Positions 47,738 to 56,356 of a stretch of 64,000 bases of DNA are shown piece after piece. The number at the start of each line of letters is the position of its first letter. Position 1 is the first letter of the stretch. The stretch covers positions 117,991 to 181,990 of the forward strand of contig CAIJQQ010000016.1 in the NCBI GenBank assembly GCA_903822825.1. The letters are read 5' to 3'. The notes beneath the pieces were generated by a model. That model saw only the letters and a program-made list of their open reading frames with translations. It ran no database searches and was not told the DNA's origin. The translations under genes and the position numbers were made by a program. This DNA is from an uncultured Burkholderiales bacterium (lineage in GTDB: Bacteria; Pseudomonadota; Gammaproteobacteria; Burkholderiales; Burkholderiaceae_C).

Positions 47738-48474
47738 GCCGCTGGCTGGCTTTTGACACCAGCACCGATGTGCTGTCGCTGGCCGTGGCCCAAGGTGAGC
47801 AGCGCTGGGCGCAGACCTTGCCCGGTGGTGCAAAGGCATCGGCCACCTTGATTCCTGCCGTGATGGACATGCTCGCCCAGGCAGGCATGCCCTTGGTGTC
47901 GCTCGACGCCATCGTCTTTGGCCGTGGGCCGGGGTCGTTTACCGGCTTGCGCACGGCGTGCTCGGTGGCGCAGGGCTTGGCGCTGGGCGCGCAGTTGCCC
48001 GTGCTGCCCGTGGACACGCTGCTGGCCGTGGCCGAAGAGGCCCGCTTGCTGACCGGATCACCCGACACCCTGACTGTGCTGGCCATGCTGGACGCCCGCA
48101 TGGACGAGATTTACACCGCCACCTACCGCTGGGCCGCTGGCGCGTGGACGGAGCTGTCGCCGCTGCAGGTGTGTTCGCCCGAACGCATCCTGGCACCGAC
48201 CGACACCGACCAGCTGATGGCGGGCAATGTGTTTGATGCCTATGGCGAGCGTTTGCCTGCAGGCCAGCGCATGCAGGCGCTGCCCACCGCCCGCGCCCTG
48301 TTGAGCCTCGCGCCCACGATGTGGGCCAATGGCCAAGCGGTGATCGCCGATGAAGCCATGCCTGTGTATATCCGTGACAAGGTGGCGCAGACCACGGCCG
48401 AGCGCGAAGCGCAAAAGGCGAAGGGGACAGAGAAGGAGCAGGCGGCCTTGCATCCGCCTGCCGCTGCGGCATGA
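47734..48474 (+). CDS. tsaB: tRNA t6A synthesis protein TsaB
   Basis: Partner of TsaD in making t6A on tRNAs. The 246 aa start MSRWLAFDTSTDVLSLAVAQ and contain the ASKHA-fold features GRGPGSFTGLRTACSVAQGL and MLDARMDEIYTATYRW. rimI follows with a 4-nt overlap, a common arrangement. Confidence 0.94.
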   Translation: MSRWLAFDTSTDVLSLAVAQGEQRWAQTLPGGAKASATLIPAVMDMLAQAGMPLVSLDAIVFGRGPGSFTGLRTACSVAQGLALGAQLPVLPVDTLLAVAEEARLLTGSPDTLTVLAMLDARMDEIYTATYRWAAGAWTELSPLQVCSPERILAPTDTDQLMAGNVFDAYGERLPAGQRMQALPTARALLSLAPTMWANGQAVIADEAMPVYIRDKVAQTTAEREAQKAKGTEKEQAALHPPAAAA

Positions 48475-48974
48475 CTGGCCGTCTGGCATCAGGTGTGAAG
48501 GCGGCCTACCCGTCAGAGGCGGTGCGCAACGCGGCGACCCTGCGCACCATGAGGCCGGATGACCTTGACGAGGTCTTGGTGATCGAGCAGGCGGCTTACG
48601 GACACCCTTGGTCGCGGGGCAATTTTCGTGACTCACTCAACCCGCTGTTTGATGCCCACTGTCTTTGGCTCGAAGGCGAGCTGTTGGGCTACTTTTTGGC
48701 CATGCACGGTGTGGAAGAAATGCACCTGCTCAACATCACCGTGGCGCCATCGCGCCAGGGCCAAGGCTGGGGCCACATGATGCTGGACGCCTTGTCGCTG
48801 ATGTCGCGCAGCCAAGGCGCGCAATGGCTGTGGCTGGAGGTGCGCCAGAGCAACGCGCGCGCCTTGCAGGTGTACGAGCGCTACGGCTTTCGGCAGGTCA
48901 GCGTCCGCAAGGATTACTATCCTGCAGGCCGCCAGCAGCGAGAGCATGCGGTGGTGATGAGTTTGAAACTGTGA
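48471..48974 (+). CDS. rimI: Ribosomal protein S18 alanine N-acetyltransferase RimI
   Basis: GNAT acetyltransferase of 167 aa with the acetyl-CoA site RQGQGWGHMMLDAL, the segment NITVAPS before it, and LEVRQSNARALQVYERYGF after it. The family target is the N-terminus of S18. It sits between tsaB and the glycosylase. Confidence 0.93.
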   Translation: MTGRLASGVKAAYPSEAVRNAATLRTMRPDDLDEVLVIEQAAYGHPWSRGNFRDSLNPLFDAHCLWLEGELLGYFLAMHGVEEMHLLNITVAPSRQGQGWGHMMLDALSLMSRSQGAQWLWLEVRQSNARALQVYERYGFRQVSVRKDYYPAGRQQREHAVVMSLKL

Positions 48975-48996
48975 GTCCGATTTTGTGAGCCCCGAC

Positions 48997-49785
48997 ATGA
49001 GCGACCCCACCCGATTTGACCTGGACGAACGCCAACGCGCCATGCTGGCCGAGATGGGTGTGCGCGTGTGGTGGCCGCAGGCCCCTGTTGAGGCCGCACC
49101 CGCACCCGCTGTGACCGCGCAAGTGGCTCAACGGCCTGCACCTGTGCAAGTGCCGCGCCCCGTTAACCAAGTCGTCGCCACTTTGCCTGACGCTGCCGTG
49201 CCCTTGCCCGCAGTTGTGGGTCAAATGGACTGGGACAGCCTGCAAGCCACAGTGGCCGAGTGCACAGCTTGTGGCCTGTGCCAAGGCCGCAAGGGTGCAG
49301 TGTTTGGCGTGGGCGAGCGCAACGCCGACTGGATGGTGATCGGCGAAGCCCCAGACGAACAAGAAGACCTGCAAGGCGAGCCCTTCGTGGACCAGAGCGG
49401 CAAGCTGCTCGACAACATGCTCAAGGCCATCGGCTTGAGCCGACAGGCGCAAGGCCCGGCAGGCGTTTACGTCACCAACATCCTCAAATGCCGCCCGAGC
49501 GGTAGCCGCAACCCCGAGCCACTGGAGCTGCAAACCTGCGCCCCCTACCTTGAGCGGCAGGTGGCCTTGGTGCAGCCCAAAATCATTTTGGCCATGGGCC
49601 GCTTTGCTGTGCAGTCTTTGCTGCAATCGACCGAGCCAATTGGCAAACTGCGCGGACGTGTGCACCAAGCCCACGGCGTGCCGGTGGTGGTGACCTACCA
49701 CCCGGCCTATTTGCTGCGCAACCCGGCCGACAAGGCCAAGGCCTGGGCCGACTTGCTGCTGGCGCTCAAGACCGTTCAGGGTTGA
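48997..49785 (+). CDS. Uracil-DNA glycosylase, family 4
   Basis: Iron-sulfur uracil-DNA glycosylase that starts base-excision repair of uracil. The 262 aa have a variable Pro/Ala-rich N-terminus, then CTACGLCQGRKGAVFGVG (two cluster cysteines), GEAPDEQEDLQGEPFVDQSG (active-site loop), TNILKCRPSGSRNPEP and CAPYLERQ (other cysteines), and TYHPAYLLRNPADK. The ATG at 48997 is preferred to the GTG at 48985. Confidence 0.93.
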   Translation: MSDPTRFDLDERQRAMLAEMGVRVWWPQAPVEAAPAPAVTAQVAQRPAPVQVPRPVNQVVATLPDAAVPLPAVVGQMDWDSLQATVAECTACGLCQGRKGAVFGVGERNADWMVIGEAPDEQEDLQGEPFVDQSGKLLDNMLKAIGLSRQAQGPAGVYVTNILKCRPSGSRNPEPLELQTCAPYLERQVALVQPKIILAMGRFAVQSLLQSTEPIGKLRGRVHQAHGVPVVVTYHPAYLLRNPADKAKAWADLLLALKTVQG

Positions 49786-49830
49786 TTTGGGGTGTCCCAG
49801 TCGCTGTAGACCGCTCGCAAAGCACTCGGA

Positions 49831-49895
49831 TTCGCCGCGAGGGCGCGGCTCCCACAGCAGCCGATGTCAGGTAGGAGCGGCGCCCCCGCCGCGAT
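49831..49895. repeat. Inverted pair of REP-like elements
   Basis: Copy A (49831-49855, core GCGAGGGCGCGGCTCCCAC) and copy B in reverse (49871-49895, starting GTAGGAGCGGCGCCCCCGCC) face each other 15 bp apart, forming a BIME-like unit in the gap between convergent genes. Both resemble the single copy at 23064-23088. Confidence 0.65.
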
Positions 49896-49920
49896 GAGGC
49901 CTTAGCCAACCCAAGCGCGT

Positions 49921-50817
49921 TCAGTTGACCGCCTGCCGCTTGGGCCACAACACCGCCGCGATTGACAGCATCATCAGCCCCACGGCAGCCCAGTCTTGCC
50001 AGTGCAGCACCTCACCCAGCCACAGCGCGCCGCTGAAGACGCCCAGCACCGGGATCAACATCACGCTCAGGGTAGAGGCCACAGGCGGCAGGCCGCGGGC
50101 CAGGTAAAACCAGGCCGTCTGGGCAAAGCCAAACACCAACAGGGCATTGAAAGCAATCGCCCCCCATGTGGCATCAGACGGGGCATGCCACTGGTCTCTT
50201 TCCAGCACGAAGGCCAGCACAGTCATCACGCCCGTGGTCATGAAGGCCATCCAAAACGAAATGGCCAATGTGGGCACAGGCATCGTGGTGCGACGCAGCA
50301 GTTGCGTGCCCAAGGCCCAAGTGCTGGCCGCGCTCAAGGCGAGCAGCACGCCCACGGGCCTGCCGCTCAGGTTGGAGAGTTCGTGCCACAAAAGCAAAAC
50401 CACCCCCAAAGCGGCAGCGGCCACGCCGCCCCACGCCCGCTGGGACAGCCGATCTCCAAACACCACGGCACCCAGCAGCGCCGAGAACATGGGCATGGTG
50501 TAACCCAAGATGGCGGCCCGCCCGCTGGACAGCGACTGCACGGCCACGATGATCAGGCCGTGCCAGAAAAACATGTTGAACACCGCCAGCACCAACAACT
50601 CGCGCCAGTGTTTGCGCTCGATGCGAAACGGCACCTTCATGGCCCACAAGGCCAGCCCCAGCACGGGTGTGCCCAGCCACATGCACAGCATCCGAAAAGT
50701 CAGTGGCGGGAAACCTGTGACGCCGATTTTCATGACAGGCCAATTGATGCCCCACACCAGCGTGAGCAAAACCAGAACCGCCCATTGGCGCGATGAAAGC
50801 TTGTGCATGACCGGCAT
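49921..50817 (-). CDS. EamA/DMT family transporter
   Basis: The 298-aa membrane protein has ten helices (QWAVLVLLTLVWGINWPVMK; LVLAVFNMFFWHGLIIVAVQ; GFAQTAWFYLARGLPPVAST). Third such transporter in the window; the substrate is unknown. The ATG at 50817 (MPVMHKL) has an AAAGGTG site about 10 nt upstream; the longer open frame to 51501 is a shadow of pyrF. Divergent from pyrF across 27 bp. Confidence 0.82.
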   Translation of the reverse strand: MPVMHKLSSRQWAVLVLLTLVWGINWPVMKIGVTGFPPLTFRMLCMWLGTPVLGLALWAMKVPFRIERKHWRELLVLAVFNMFFWHGLIIVAVQSLSSGRAAILGYTMPMFSALLGAVVFGDRLSQRAWGGVAAAALGVVLLLWHELSNLSGRPVGVLLALSAASTWALGTQLLRRTTMPVPTLAISFWMAFMTTGVMTVLAFVLERDQWHAPSDATWGAIAFNALLVFGFAQTAWFYLARGLPPVASTLSVMLIPVLGVFSGALWLGEVLHWQDWAAVGLMMLSIAAVLWPKRQAVN

Positions 50818-50844
50818 CTTAGTCTGCACCTTTAAAATCAGCCC

Positions 50845-51687
50845 ATGACCTTCCTCGACATGTTGCGCGCCGCCGAGCGCCAAAACGGCTCCATGCTTTG
50901 CGTGGGCCTGGACCCTGAACCCACCAAATTCCCTGCGGGCATGAAGGGCGACGCCAACAAGATCTACGATTTTTGCGCCCGCATCGTCGACGCCACGGCC
51001 GACCTGGTCAGCAGCTTCAAGCCCCAAATCGCCTACTTTGCCGCGCACCGCGCCGAAGGCCAGCTCGAACGCCTGATGGAACACATGCGCCGCATGGCCC
51101 CGCATGTGCCCATCATCCTCGACGCCAAGCGCGGCGACATCGGCTCCACGGCTGAGCAATACGCCATCGAAGCTTTTGAGCGCTACGGCGCCGATGCCGT
51201 GACCCTTTCGCCCTTCATGGGCTGGGACTCTGTGGCCCCTTATTTGAAGTACGAAGGCAAAGGTGCATTCCTGCTTTGCCGCACGTCCAACCCCGGCGGC
51301 GATGACCTGCAAAACCAACGCCTGGCCTCGGTCGAAGGGCAGCCTTTGTTGTACGAGCATGTGGCCCGCTTGGCCCAAGGCCCCTGGAATCTGAATGGCC
51401 AACTCGGTTTGGTGGTGGGTGCCACTTACCCGGCCGAGATCGAGCGTGTGCGCGCCATTGCGCCCACCTTGCCCTTGCTGATCCCCGGTGTGGGCGCACA
51501 AGGCGGCGACGCGGTGGCCACCGTCAAGGCAGGCTGGCGTGCGAATGCCGATGGCACCAGCGCGGGTTCGATCATCGTCAACTCATCCCGCGCCGTGCTG
51601 TATGCGTCGAGTGGCGAAGACTTTGCCGAGGCCGCGCGCAAGGTGGCCATGCTGACGCGTGACACGCTCGAAGCGGCCAAGGCTTGA
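50845..51687 (+). CDS. pyrF: Orotidine 5'-phosphate decarboxylase (type 2)
   Basis: Last step of UMP synthesis. The 280 aa are the longer type 2 enzyme, with [28 protein letters not shown] and the catalytic [16 protein letters not shown], and [16 protein letters not shown] near the C-terminus. Confidence 0.95.
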   Translation: MTFLDMLRAAERQNGSMLCVGLDPEPTKFPAGMKGDANKIYDFCARIVDATADLVSSFKPQIAYFAAHRAEGQLERLMEHMRRMAPHVPIILDAKRGDIGSTAEQYAIEAFERYGADAVTLSPFMGWDSVAPYLKYEGKGAFLLCRTSNPGGDDLQNQRLASVEGQPLLYEHVARLAQGPWNLNGQLGLVVGATYPAEIERVRAIAPTLPLLIPGVGAQGGDAVATVKAGWRANADGTSAGSIIVNSSRAVLYASSGEDFAEAARKVAMLTRDTLEAAKA

Positions 51688-51713
51688 AGGCCCCTAAGGA
51701 CCTTAAGGCCTTG

Positions 51714-53072
51714 ATGACCGTCGCCGTCAAGCCAACACCAGACGGCACCCACTGGATGGCCCTGCTGTCCTTGCTGACCGCTGTCTTTCTCGGCTCGCTC
51801 GATCAATCGGTCGCCAACACGGCCTTGCCTGCGATCGGCGCGGCCATGCAGCGCACGCCTGCCGAGTCGGTCTGGGTGGTCCACGCTTATCAATTGGCCG
51901 TGGTGGCTGTGTTGTTGCCGCTGGCCGCGTTGGGAGACCGCTGGGGCGCACGCAAGGTGTTTTTGCTGGGCATGTTGCTGTTCAATTTGGCGGCGTTGGG
52001 CAGCGCCTGTGCCACACGATTGGAATGGTTGGCATTTTTTCGTGCCATCCAGGGGGTGGGTGCGGCAGGGGTCATGAGTGTCAATTTGGCCCTGATCCAG
52101 CGCATTTTCCCGCCTGAGAAGTTGGGGCGCGGCGCGGGCCTCAACGCCCTGATTGTGGGTTTGGGCTACAGCTTGGGGCCAACGGTGGCCTCGTTGTTGC
52201 TGGCCTTTTTGCCGTGGCCCTGGTTGTTTGGTTTGCAGGCTCCGTTGGGCCTGATGGGCTGGTTGCTGGCGCGGCGTTACCTGCCCCGTACTGAGCCTGC
52301 AAAGACCAACGCGCCCTATGACCGTGTTCTGGCGCTGTTGTCGGCCGTTTGCTTTGCGTCGCTGGTGTTCACGCTCAGTGCCATCGCGCAGCAACAAGGG
52401 GTTGTCGTGGTGGTGGGCTCACTGGTGCTCATGTTGGGCAGCGGCTACTGCTTGTTGCGCCGCCAGCGAGGGCATGCGGCGCCTGTGCTGCCGGTGGATT
52501 TGATGCGCAGACCTTTGTTCAGTTTGTCGGTGTTCACCTCGTTCAGCTCTTTCACGACCCAAGGCTTGGCGTTCGTGGCTTTGCCTTTCTTTTTTCAGCA
52601 GCAGCTGGGGCGCCCCCCTTTGGAAACGGGGGTGCTCATGTCGGTTTGGGCACTGGTGGTGGCCTTGATGGCACCCGTCGCAGGCGCACTGTCTGACAGA
52701 TACCCACCCGCCATTTTGGGCGGTGTGGGTTTGAGCATTTTGAGCATGGGCATGGCCGGGCTGGGCGTGATGGGCGCTGAGGTGTCGTTCGGCCTGATGG
52801 TGCTGTGCATGGCGCTGTGCGGTATGGGATTTGGTTTGTTCCAGTCACCGAATTTGCGCGCCATCATGACCAGTGCACCTGCCCACCGCACCAGTGGCGC
52901 CAGCGGCATGGTGGCTTTGGCGCGGCTGATCGGGCAGGCCAGCGGGGCCGCTTTGGTTGCCCTGTGTTTCAACTTGTTTGGGCCGCTGGGCGCGGGTCGG
53001 GCGATCATGTTGGGCGCCGTGACGGCAGGCCTGGGGGCTGCGCTGAGCATGGCCCGACTGCGCGCTCGATAA
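51714..53072 (+). CDS. MFS transporter, DHA2-like drug exporter
   Basis: The 452-aa membrane protein belongs to the major facilitator superfamily. LDQSVANTALPAIGAAM and the loop GDRWGARKVFLLGMLLFN match the EmrB/QacA-type exporters, and multiple helices follow throughout. The ATG at 51714 has AAGG 5 nt upstream and is better than the TTG at 51684, which overlaps pyrF. The substrate is unknown. Confidence 0.87.
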   Translation: MTVAVKPTPDGTHWMALLSLLTAVFLGSLDQSVANTALPAIGAAMQRTPAESVWVVHAYQLAVVAVLLPLAALGDRWGARKVFLLGMLLFNLAALGSACATRLEWLAFFRAIQGVGAAGVMSVNLALIQRIFPPEKLGRGAGLNALIVGLGYSLGPTVASLLLAFLPWPWLFGLQAPLGLMGWLLARRYLPRTEPAKTNAPYDRVLALLSAVCFASLVFTLSAIAQQQGVVVVVGSLVLMLGSGYCLLRRQRGHAAPVLPVDLMRRPLFSLSVFTSFSSFTTQGLAFVALPFFFQQQLGRPPLETGVLMSVWALVVALMAPVAGALSDRYPPAILGGVGLSILSMGMAGLGVMGAEVSFGLMVLCMALCGMGFGLFQSPNLRAIMTSAPAHRTSGASGMVALARLIGQASGAALVALCFNLFGPLGAGRAIMLGAVTAGLGAALSMARLRAR

Positions 53073-53076
53073 GACA

Positions 53077-53370
53077 CTAACCGGGGTGTTCCGCAATGAA
53101 TTGACGCAACGCAGCGTCAACACGCGTTTGCCAGCCATCTCCGCTGGCTTTGAAATGCGCAATCACTTCCGGCGACAGCCGAATGCCCACCCGCACTTTA
53201 GTAACCTCGGCTTTGGGTCTGCCGCGTGGTGTCAACAAAGAGTGCGTTCGTTCAGGACTGAAAAGTTGACTGAGAACTTCACTGGCGGGTCTCGCTTTGG
53301 CCAAATCTTCGGCCGTCCAGGCCGGATTGTCAGTGTCGGGTGTGTGTGGCTGGATTTTGCGTTTGCTCAT
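53077..53370 (-). CDS. brnA: BrnA antitoxin
   Basis: The 97-aa antitoxin and repressor of the BrnTA module has an N-terminal toxin-binding part (NPAWTAEDLAKARPASEVL) and a C-terminal ribbon-helix-helix (VRVGIRLSPEVIAHFKASG, then WQTRVDAALRQFI). Intact. It overlaps the end of brnT by 41 nt, as usual for this family. Confidence 0.9.
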   Translation of the reverse strand: MSKRKIQPHTPDTDNPAWTAEDLAKARPASEVLSQLFSPERTHSLLTPRGRPKAEVTKVRVGIRLSPEVIAHFKASGDGWQTRVDAALRQFIAEHPG

Positions 53371-53629
53371 GGTGTTTGACTTCCCTGTTGTTGGCCTTGC
53401 GCAGACTGATCACATGAACTTTGTCATGCCGCGGTGTGAAGACCATGGCATGAAGTCGCCCATGAATGAGTCCGAGCACCTGTAAGCGCCGCTCTCCGTA
53501 ATCTCTGCGCATATCTTCTTTGATCAGTGCAGAACTCCAGTCCAAGTCCAGCACCAGAGAGAAAGGCAGGCCCCGCTATACTTCATTGCGATGACTTTTG
53601 ACTGGATCAAAGCTGATGTCTTGGTTCAT
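53330..53629 (-). pseudogene. brnT: BrnT toxin with in-frame amber stop
   Basis: Leftward frame of 100 codons. Residues 1-17 (MNQDISFDPVKSHRNEV) are followed by TAG at 53576-53578 and then by RGLPFSLVLDLDWSSALIKE, DYGERRLQVLGLIHGR and VHVISLRKANNREVKHHEQ, the BrnT ribonuclease core. Without the amber the protein would be full length. The toxin is thus probably inactive, unless the amber is suppressed or translation restarts at an internal codon such as the GTG at 53552-53554. Confidence 0.8.
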
Positions 53630-53648
53630 TTATTGTGGCCACAATAAA
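53629..53648. promoter_or_regulatory. Perfect 20-bp palindrome at the brnT start
   Basis: TTTATTGTGG-CCACAATAAA is a perfect inverted repeat whose left end touches the brnT start codon. BrnA binds inverted repeats in its own promoter, so this is the likely operator. It lies between the divergent brnTA and cas operons, 68 bp from the cas3 start, so binding could also affect cas expression. Confidence 0.6.
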
Positions 53649-53715
53649 GAAAATTGTCAAATTTTAGTAGCAGCTCACGATATGAGCCATAAAGCATTTA
53701 TTTTGATGTTCAATC

Positions 53716-56352
53716 ATGAAACAAATAGTTGCTTGGGGCAAACTAAATCAGCAAGGGCAAAGTCATCCTTTGACGGCGCACATGCTGGACGTGGCGGCTT
53801 GCTTTTGTGTAATTGCAAGGGTCGATTCAGTGCGGCGAGCGCTGACACGGGCAGCAGGCCGACCACTCACCGAAATCGACCTGATGCGCCTGGCCGTGCT
53901 GGCTTTTTTGCACGATGTCGGCAAGGCCAATGCAGGTTTTCAGGCCAAGTGGTGGGGTCATACAACACAAGCTTTATCGCATGGCTGGCCCGCACCAGCA
54001 GGGCATACGCATGAAGCCTTGTTCATCTTCGGTGATGCCAAGCTCTTGGGGGAGTTGCCAGCCGAAGAGATGAGCACTTGGGGCGCTGCGTGTTGGAGTT
54101 TGTGGCGCGCATCTATCAGCCATCACGGACGCCCCGTTGTGGAATCAAGCGGCGTTGCTATCGCAATTTGGCGACCTGTCACCCAGGCGGGCCAAGTGGT
54201 TTATGACCCACAAGCCACGCTGCGCAAGATCGGTCAATGCACAAAGCAATGGTTTGCCGAGGCTTTTCAAGACGGACCACCTTTGCCGCAAAGTCCAGAG
54301 TTCTCTCACCTGTTTGCTGGGCTCGTGCAGTTTGCTGATTGGTTGGGTTCAGACACGCGGTTTTTCCCTTACGCCGAATCCGGTGAAGATCGCAATCAAT
54401 GGGTGTGGCAGCGTGCCCGCGAGGCGGTCCAAAAAGTGGGCTTTGACACGGCCGAATGGCGACAAGCCTTACCCGAACTCCCGAATTTTTCGACAGTTTT
54501 TGGCGTGGAAAAACCGCGACCCATTCAAGCCAAGATGGCTGACGCGAATTTAGGTCAACTGCTGATTCTTGAATCCGAGACAGGCAGCGGCAAAACCGAA
54601 GCCGCTTTGTGGCGTTTTGCGCAACTCTTCCAACAGGGCCATGTTGACGGTTTGTATTTCGCACTACCTACTCGCGTTGCTGCAACGCAGTTGTATGAGC
54701 GCACGTTGCAATTTGCGGCCAAGCTGTGGCAAGGCTCTGGGCATGAGCCCCCGTTGGTGGTTCGCGCACTCTCCGGCTATGAAAGTGCCGATGGGCAAAC
54801 TATCAAAGCCAAGCTGCCCGACTTCAAAGTGCTGTGGGCAGACCATCCCGATGAACAAAAAGCCCACACACGCTGGGCCGCAGAGTCCAGCAAGCGCTAC
54901 TTGGCCGCGCCGTTGGCGGTGGGCACCATTGATCAAGCTTTACTCGGTGCATTGCAAGTGCGTCATGCCCACATGCGGTACAGCTTGCTATCACGCAGCC
55001 TGTTGGTGGTTGATGAAGTTCACGCGTCTGACGCTTACATGGCCACGCTCTTGGCCCATTTGCTCAAGGCGCATCTGAACGCTGGCGGGCATGCGCTTTT
55101 GTTATCCGCCACATTGGGCTCCAGTGCACGCCATCGCTATCAGAAACTCATCAACGCGAACTCACCAATGCCCACATTGGCGCAGGCGATTGAGGCACCA
55201 TATCCTGCTCTGACAGATGGCGCGAACATCCACGCGCTGCCTGATTCAGGACGCAGCAAACGGGTGCATTGGCAAGTGCAAGACTGCATCGATAGCCCCG
55301 TGAGGATTGCTGCCCTGGCCATTGAGGCGGCAAAGCAAGGGGCGAAAGTTCTGGTGATACGCAACACCGTGCCCACAGCCTTGGCGGCATTTCGCGCCAT
55401 TGAAGAGCTGGCGCAGCAAGCGGGCTTGCAGGGTGCACTGTTCAATCTGAACGGCATCGCCACGGTACATCACAGCCGCTACAGCCGGGAAGATCGCCCC
55501 GAATTGGATGCAGCGGTGGAACGCCAAATCGGAAAAAACCGAACCCAACCCTTGCAAGCCTGCATCGTGGTGGGCACACAAACGCTGGAACAAAGTCTGG
55601 ACATTGACGCCGACTTGCTCATCACCGACCTGTGCCCCATGGACGTGTTGCTCCAGCGCGTGGGCCGATTGCACCGCCATGACCGCGCAGCAGAAGAACG
55701 ACCTGAAAGCTGCCGACAAGCGAAAGCCGTGGTGATGGTTCCAGCAGGTCACAGCCTGGATGGATGCCTCAAAAAATCGAGTCATGGTCTGGGACGTTTT
55801 CACAACGGTGGTGGCATTTACATGGACTTGCGGATTTTGGAAGCGACGCGCCGATTGATCAGCAGTTCAGAAAGCCATGTGATCCCACAAGACAACCGGG
55901 AGCTGGTGGAGCGAGCTACGCATCCAGAAGTGCTGACGGAGTTGGAAAAAGAATTGGGTACGGATTGGGCTGTGCACGGTCAAACCATAGATGGTGAGCT
56001 ACAGGCCAAAAAAGGCGTTGCAGCACTTCATCGTCTGCCCTTTGATCAAGAGTTTGAAGACGAGGCAGGCAACGTGTTGACGTTTTTGGATAGCGAACAA
56101 AAAGTCACCAGCCGCTTGGGCGCGACCGATTACTTGCTGACGTTTGCAACGCCGCCAAAGGGGCCATTTGGTAACAGCATTCAGCGTCTGCCTGTGCGTC
56201 ATCACATGTGGCCGCATGGCGTGTCACCCGATGAACAGCCGGTCATTCAGTCGCAAATGGATGACGGTGGTTTCACCTTCAGCTTGGGCGACACCCATTA
56301 CCGATACAGCCGACTTGGTTTAGAGCGCATCAAGGACATAAAAAAGGGGTGA
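53716..56352 (+). CDS. cas3: CRISPR-associated helicase/nuclease Cas3 (type I-E)
   Basis: Nuclease-helicase that degrades DNA recognised by Cascade. The 878 aa have an N-terminal HD nuclease (LAFLHDVGKANAGFQAKWWG near residue 65; ISHHGRP near 135), then a superfamily 2 helicase with SETGSGKTEAALW (about 286), the DEVH box VVDEVHASDAYM (about 432) and VGTQTLEQSLDIDADLLITD. First gene of the cas operon; cse1 starts 4 bp after its stop. All catalytic motifs look present. Confidence 0.95.
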   Translation: MKQIVAWGKLNQQGQSHPLTAHMLDVAACFCVIARVDSVRRALTRAAGRPLTEIDLMRLAVLAFLHDVGKANAGFQAKWWGHTTQALSHGWPAPAGHTHEALFIFGDAKLLGELPAEEMSTWGAACWSLWRASISHHGRPVVESSGVAIAIWRPVTQAGQVVYDPQATLRKIGQCTKQWFAEAFQDGPPLPQSPEFSHLFAGLVQFADWLGSDTRFFPYAESGEDRNQWVWQRAREAVQKVGFDTAEWRQALPELPNFSTVFGVEKPRPIQAKMADANLGQLLILESETGSGKTEAALWRFAQLFQQGHVDGLYFALPTRVAATQLYERTLQFAAKLWQGSGHEPPLVVRALSGYESADGQTIKAKLPDFKVLWADHPDEQKAHTRWAAESSKRYLAAPLAVGTIDQALLGALQVRHAHMRYSLLSRSLLVVDEVHASDAYMATLLAHLLKAHLNAGGHALLLSATLGSSARHRYQKLINANSPMPTLAQAIEAPYPALTDGANIHALPDSGRSKRVHWQVQDCIDSPVRIAALAIEAAKQGAKVLVIRNTVPTALAAFRAIEELAQQAGLQGALFNLNGIATVHHSRYSREDRPELDAAVERQIGKNRTQPLQACIVVGTQTLEQSLDIDADLLITDLCPMDVLLQRVGRLHRHDRAAEERPESCRQAKAVVMVPAGHSLDGCLKKSSHGLGRFHNGGGIYMDLRILEATRRLISSSESHVIPQDNRELVERATHPEVLTELEKELGTDWAVHGQTIDGELQAKKGVAALHRLPFDQEFEDEAGNVLTFLDSEQKVTSRLGATDYLLTFATPPKGPFGNSIQRLPVRHHMWPHGVSPDEQPVIQSQMDDGGFTFSLGDTHYRYSRLGLERIKDIKKG

Positions 56353-56356
56353 TGTC

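Noticed and set aside
50818..51501. Long N-terminal extension of the EamA transporter at 49921-50817
   Set aside because: The extension runs opposite pyrF and is not membrane-like; the ATG at 50817 fits the family.
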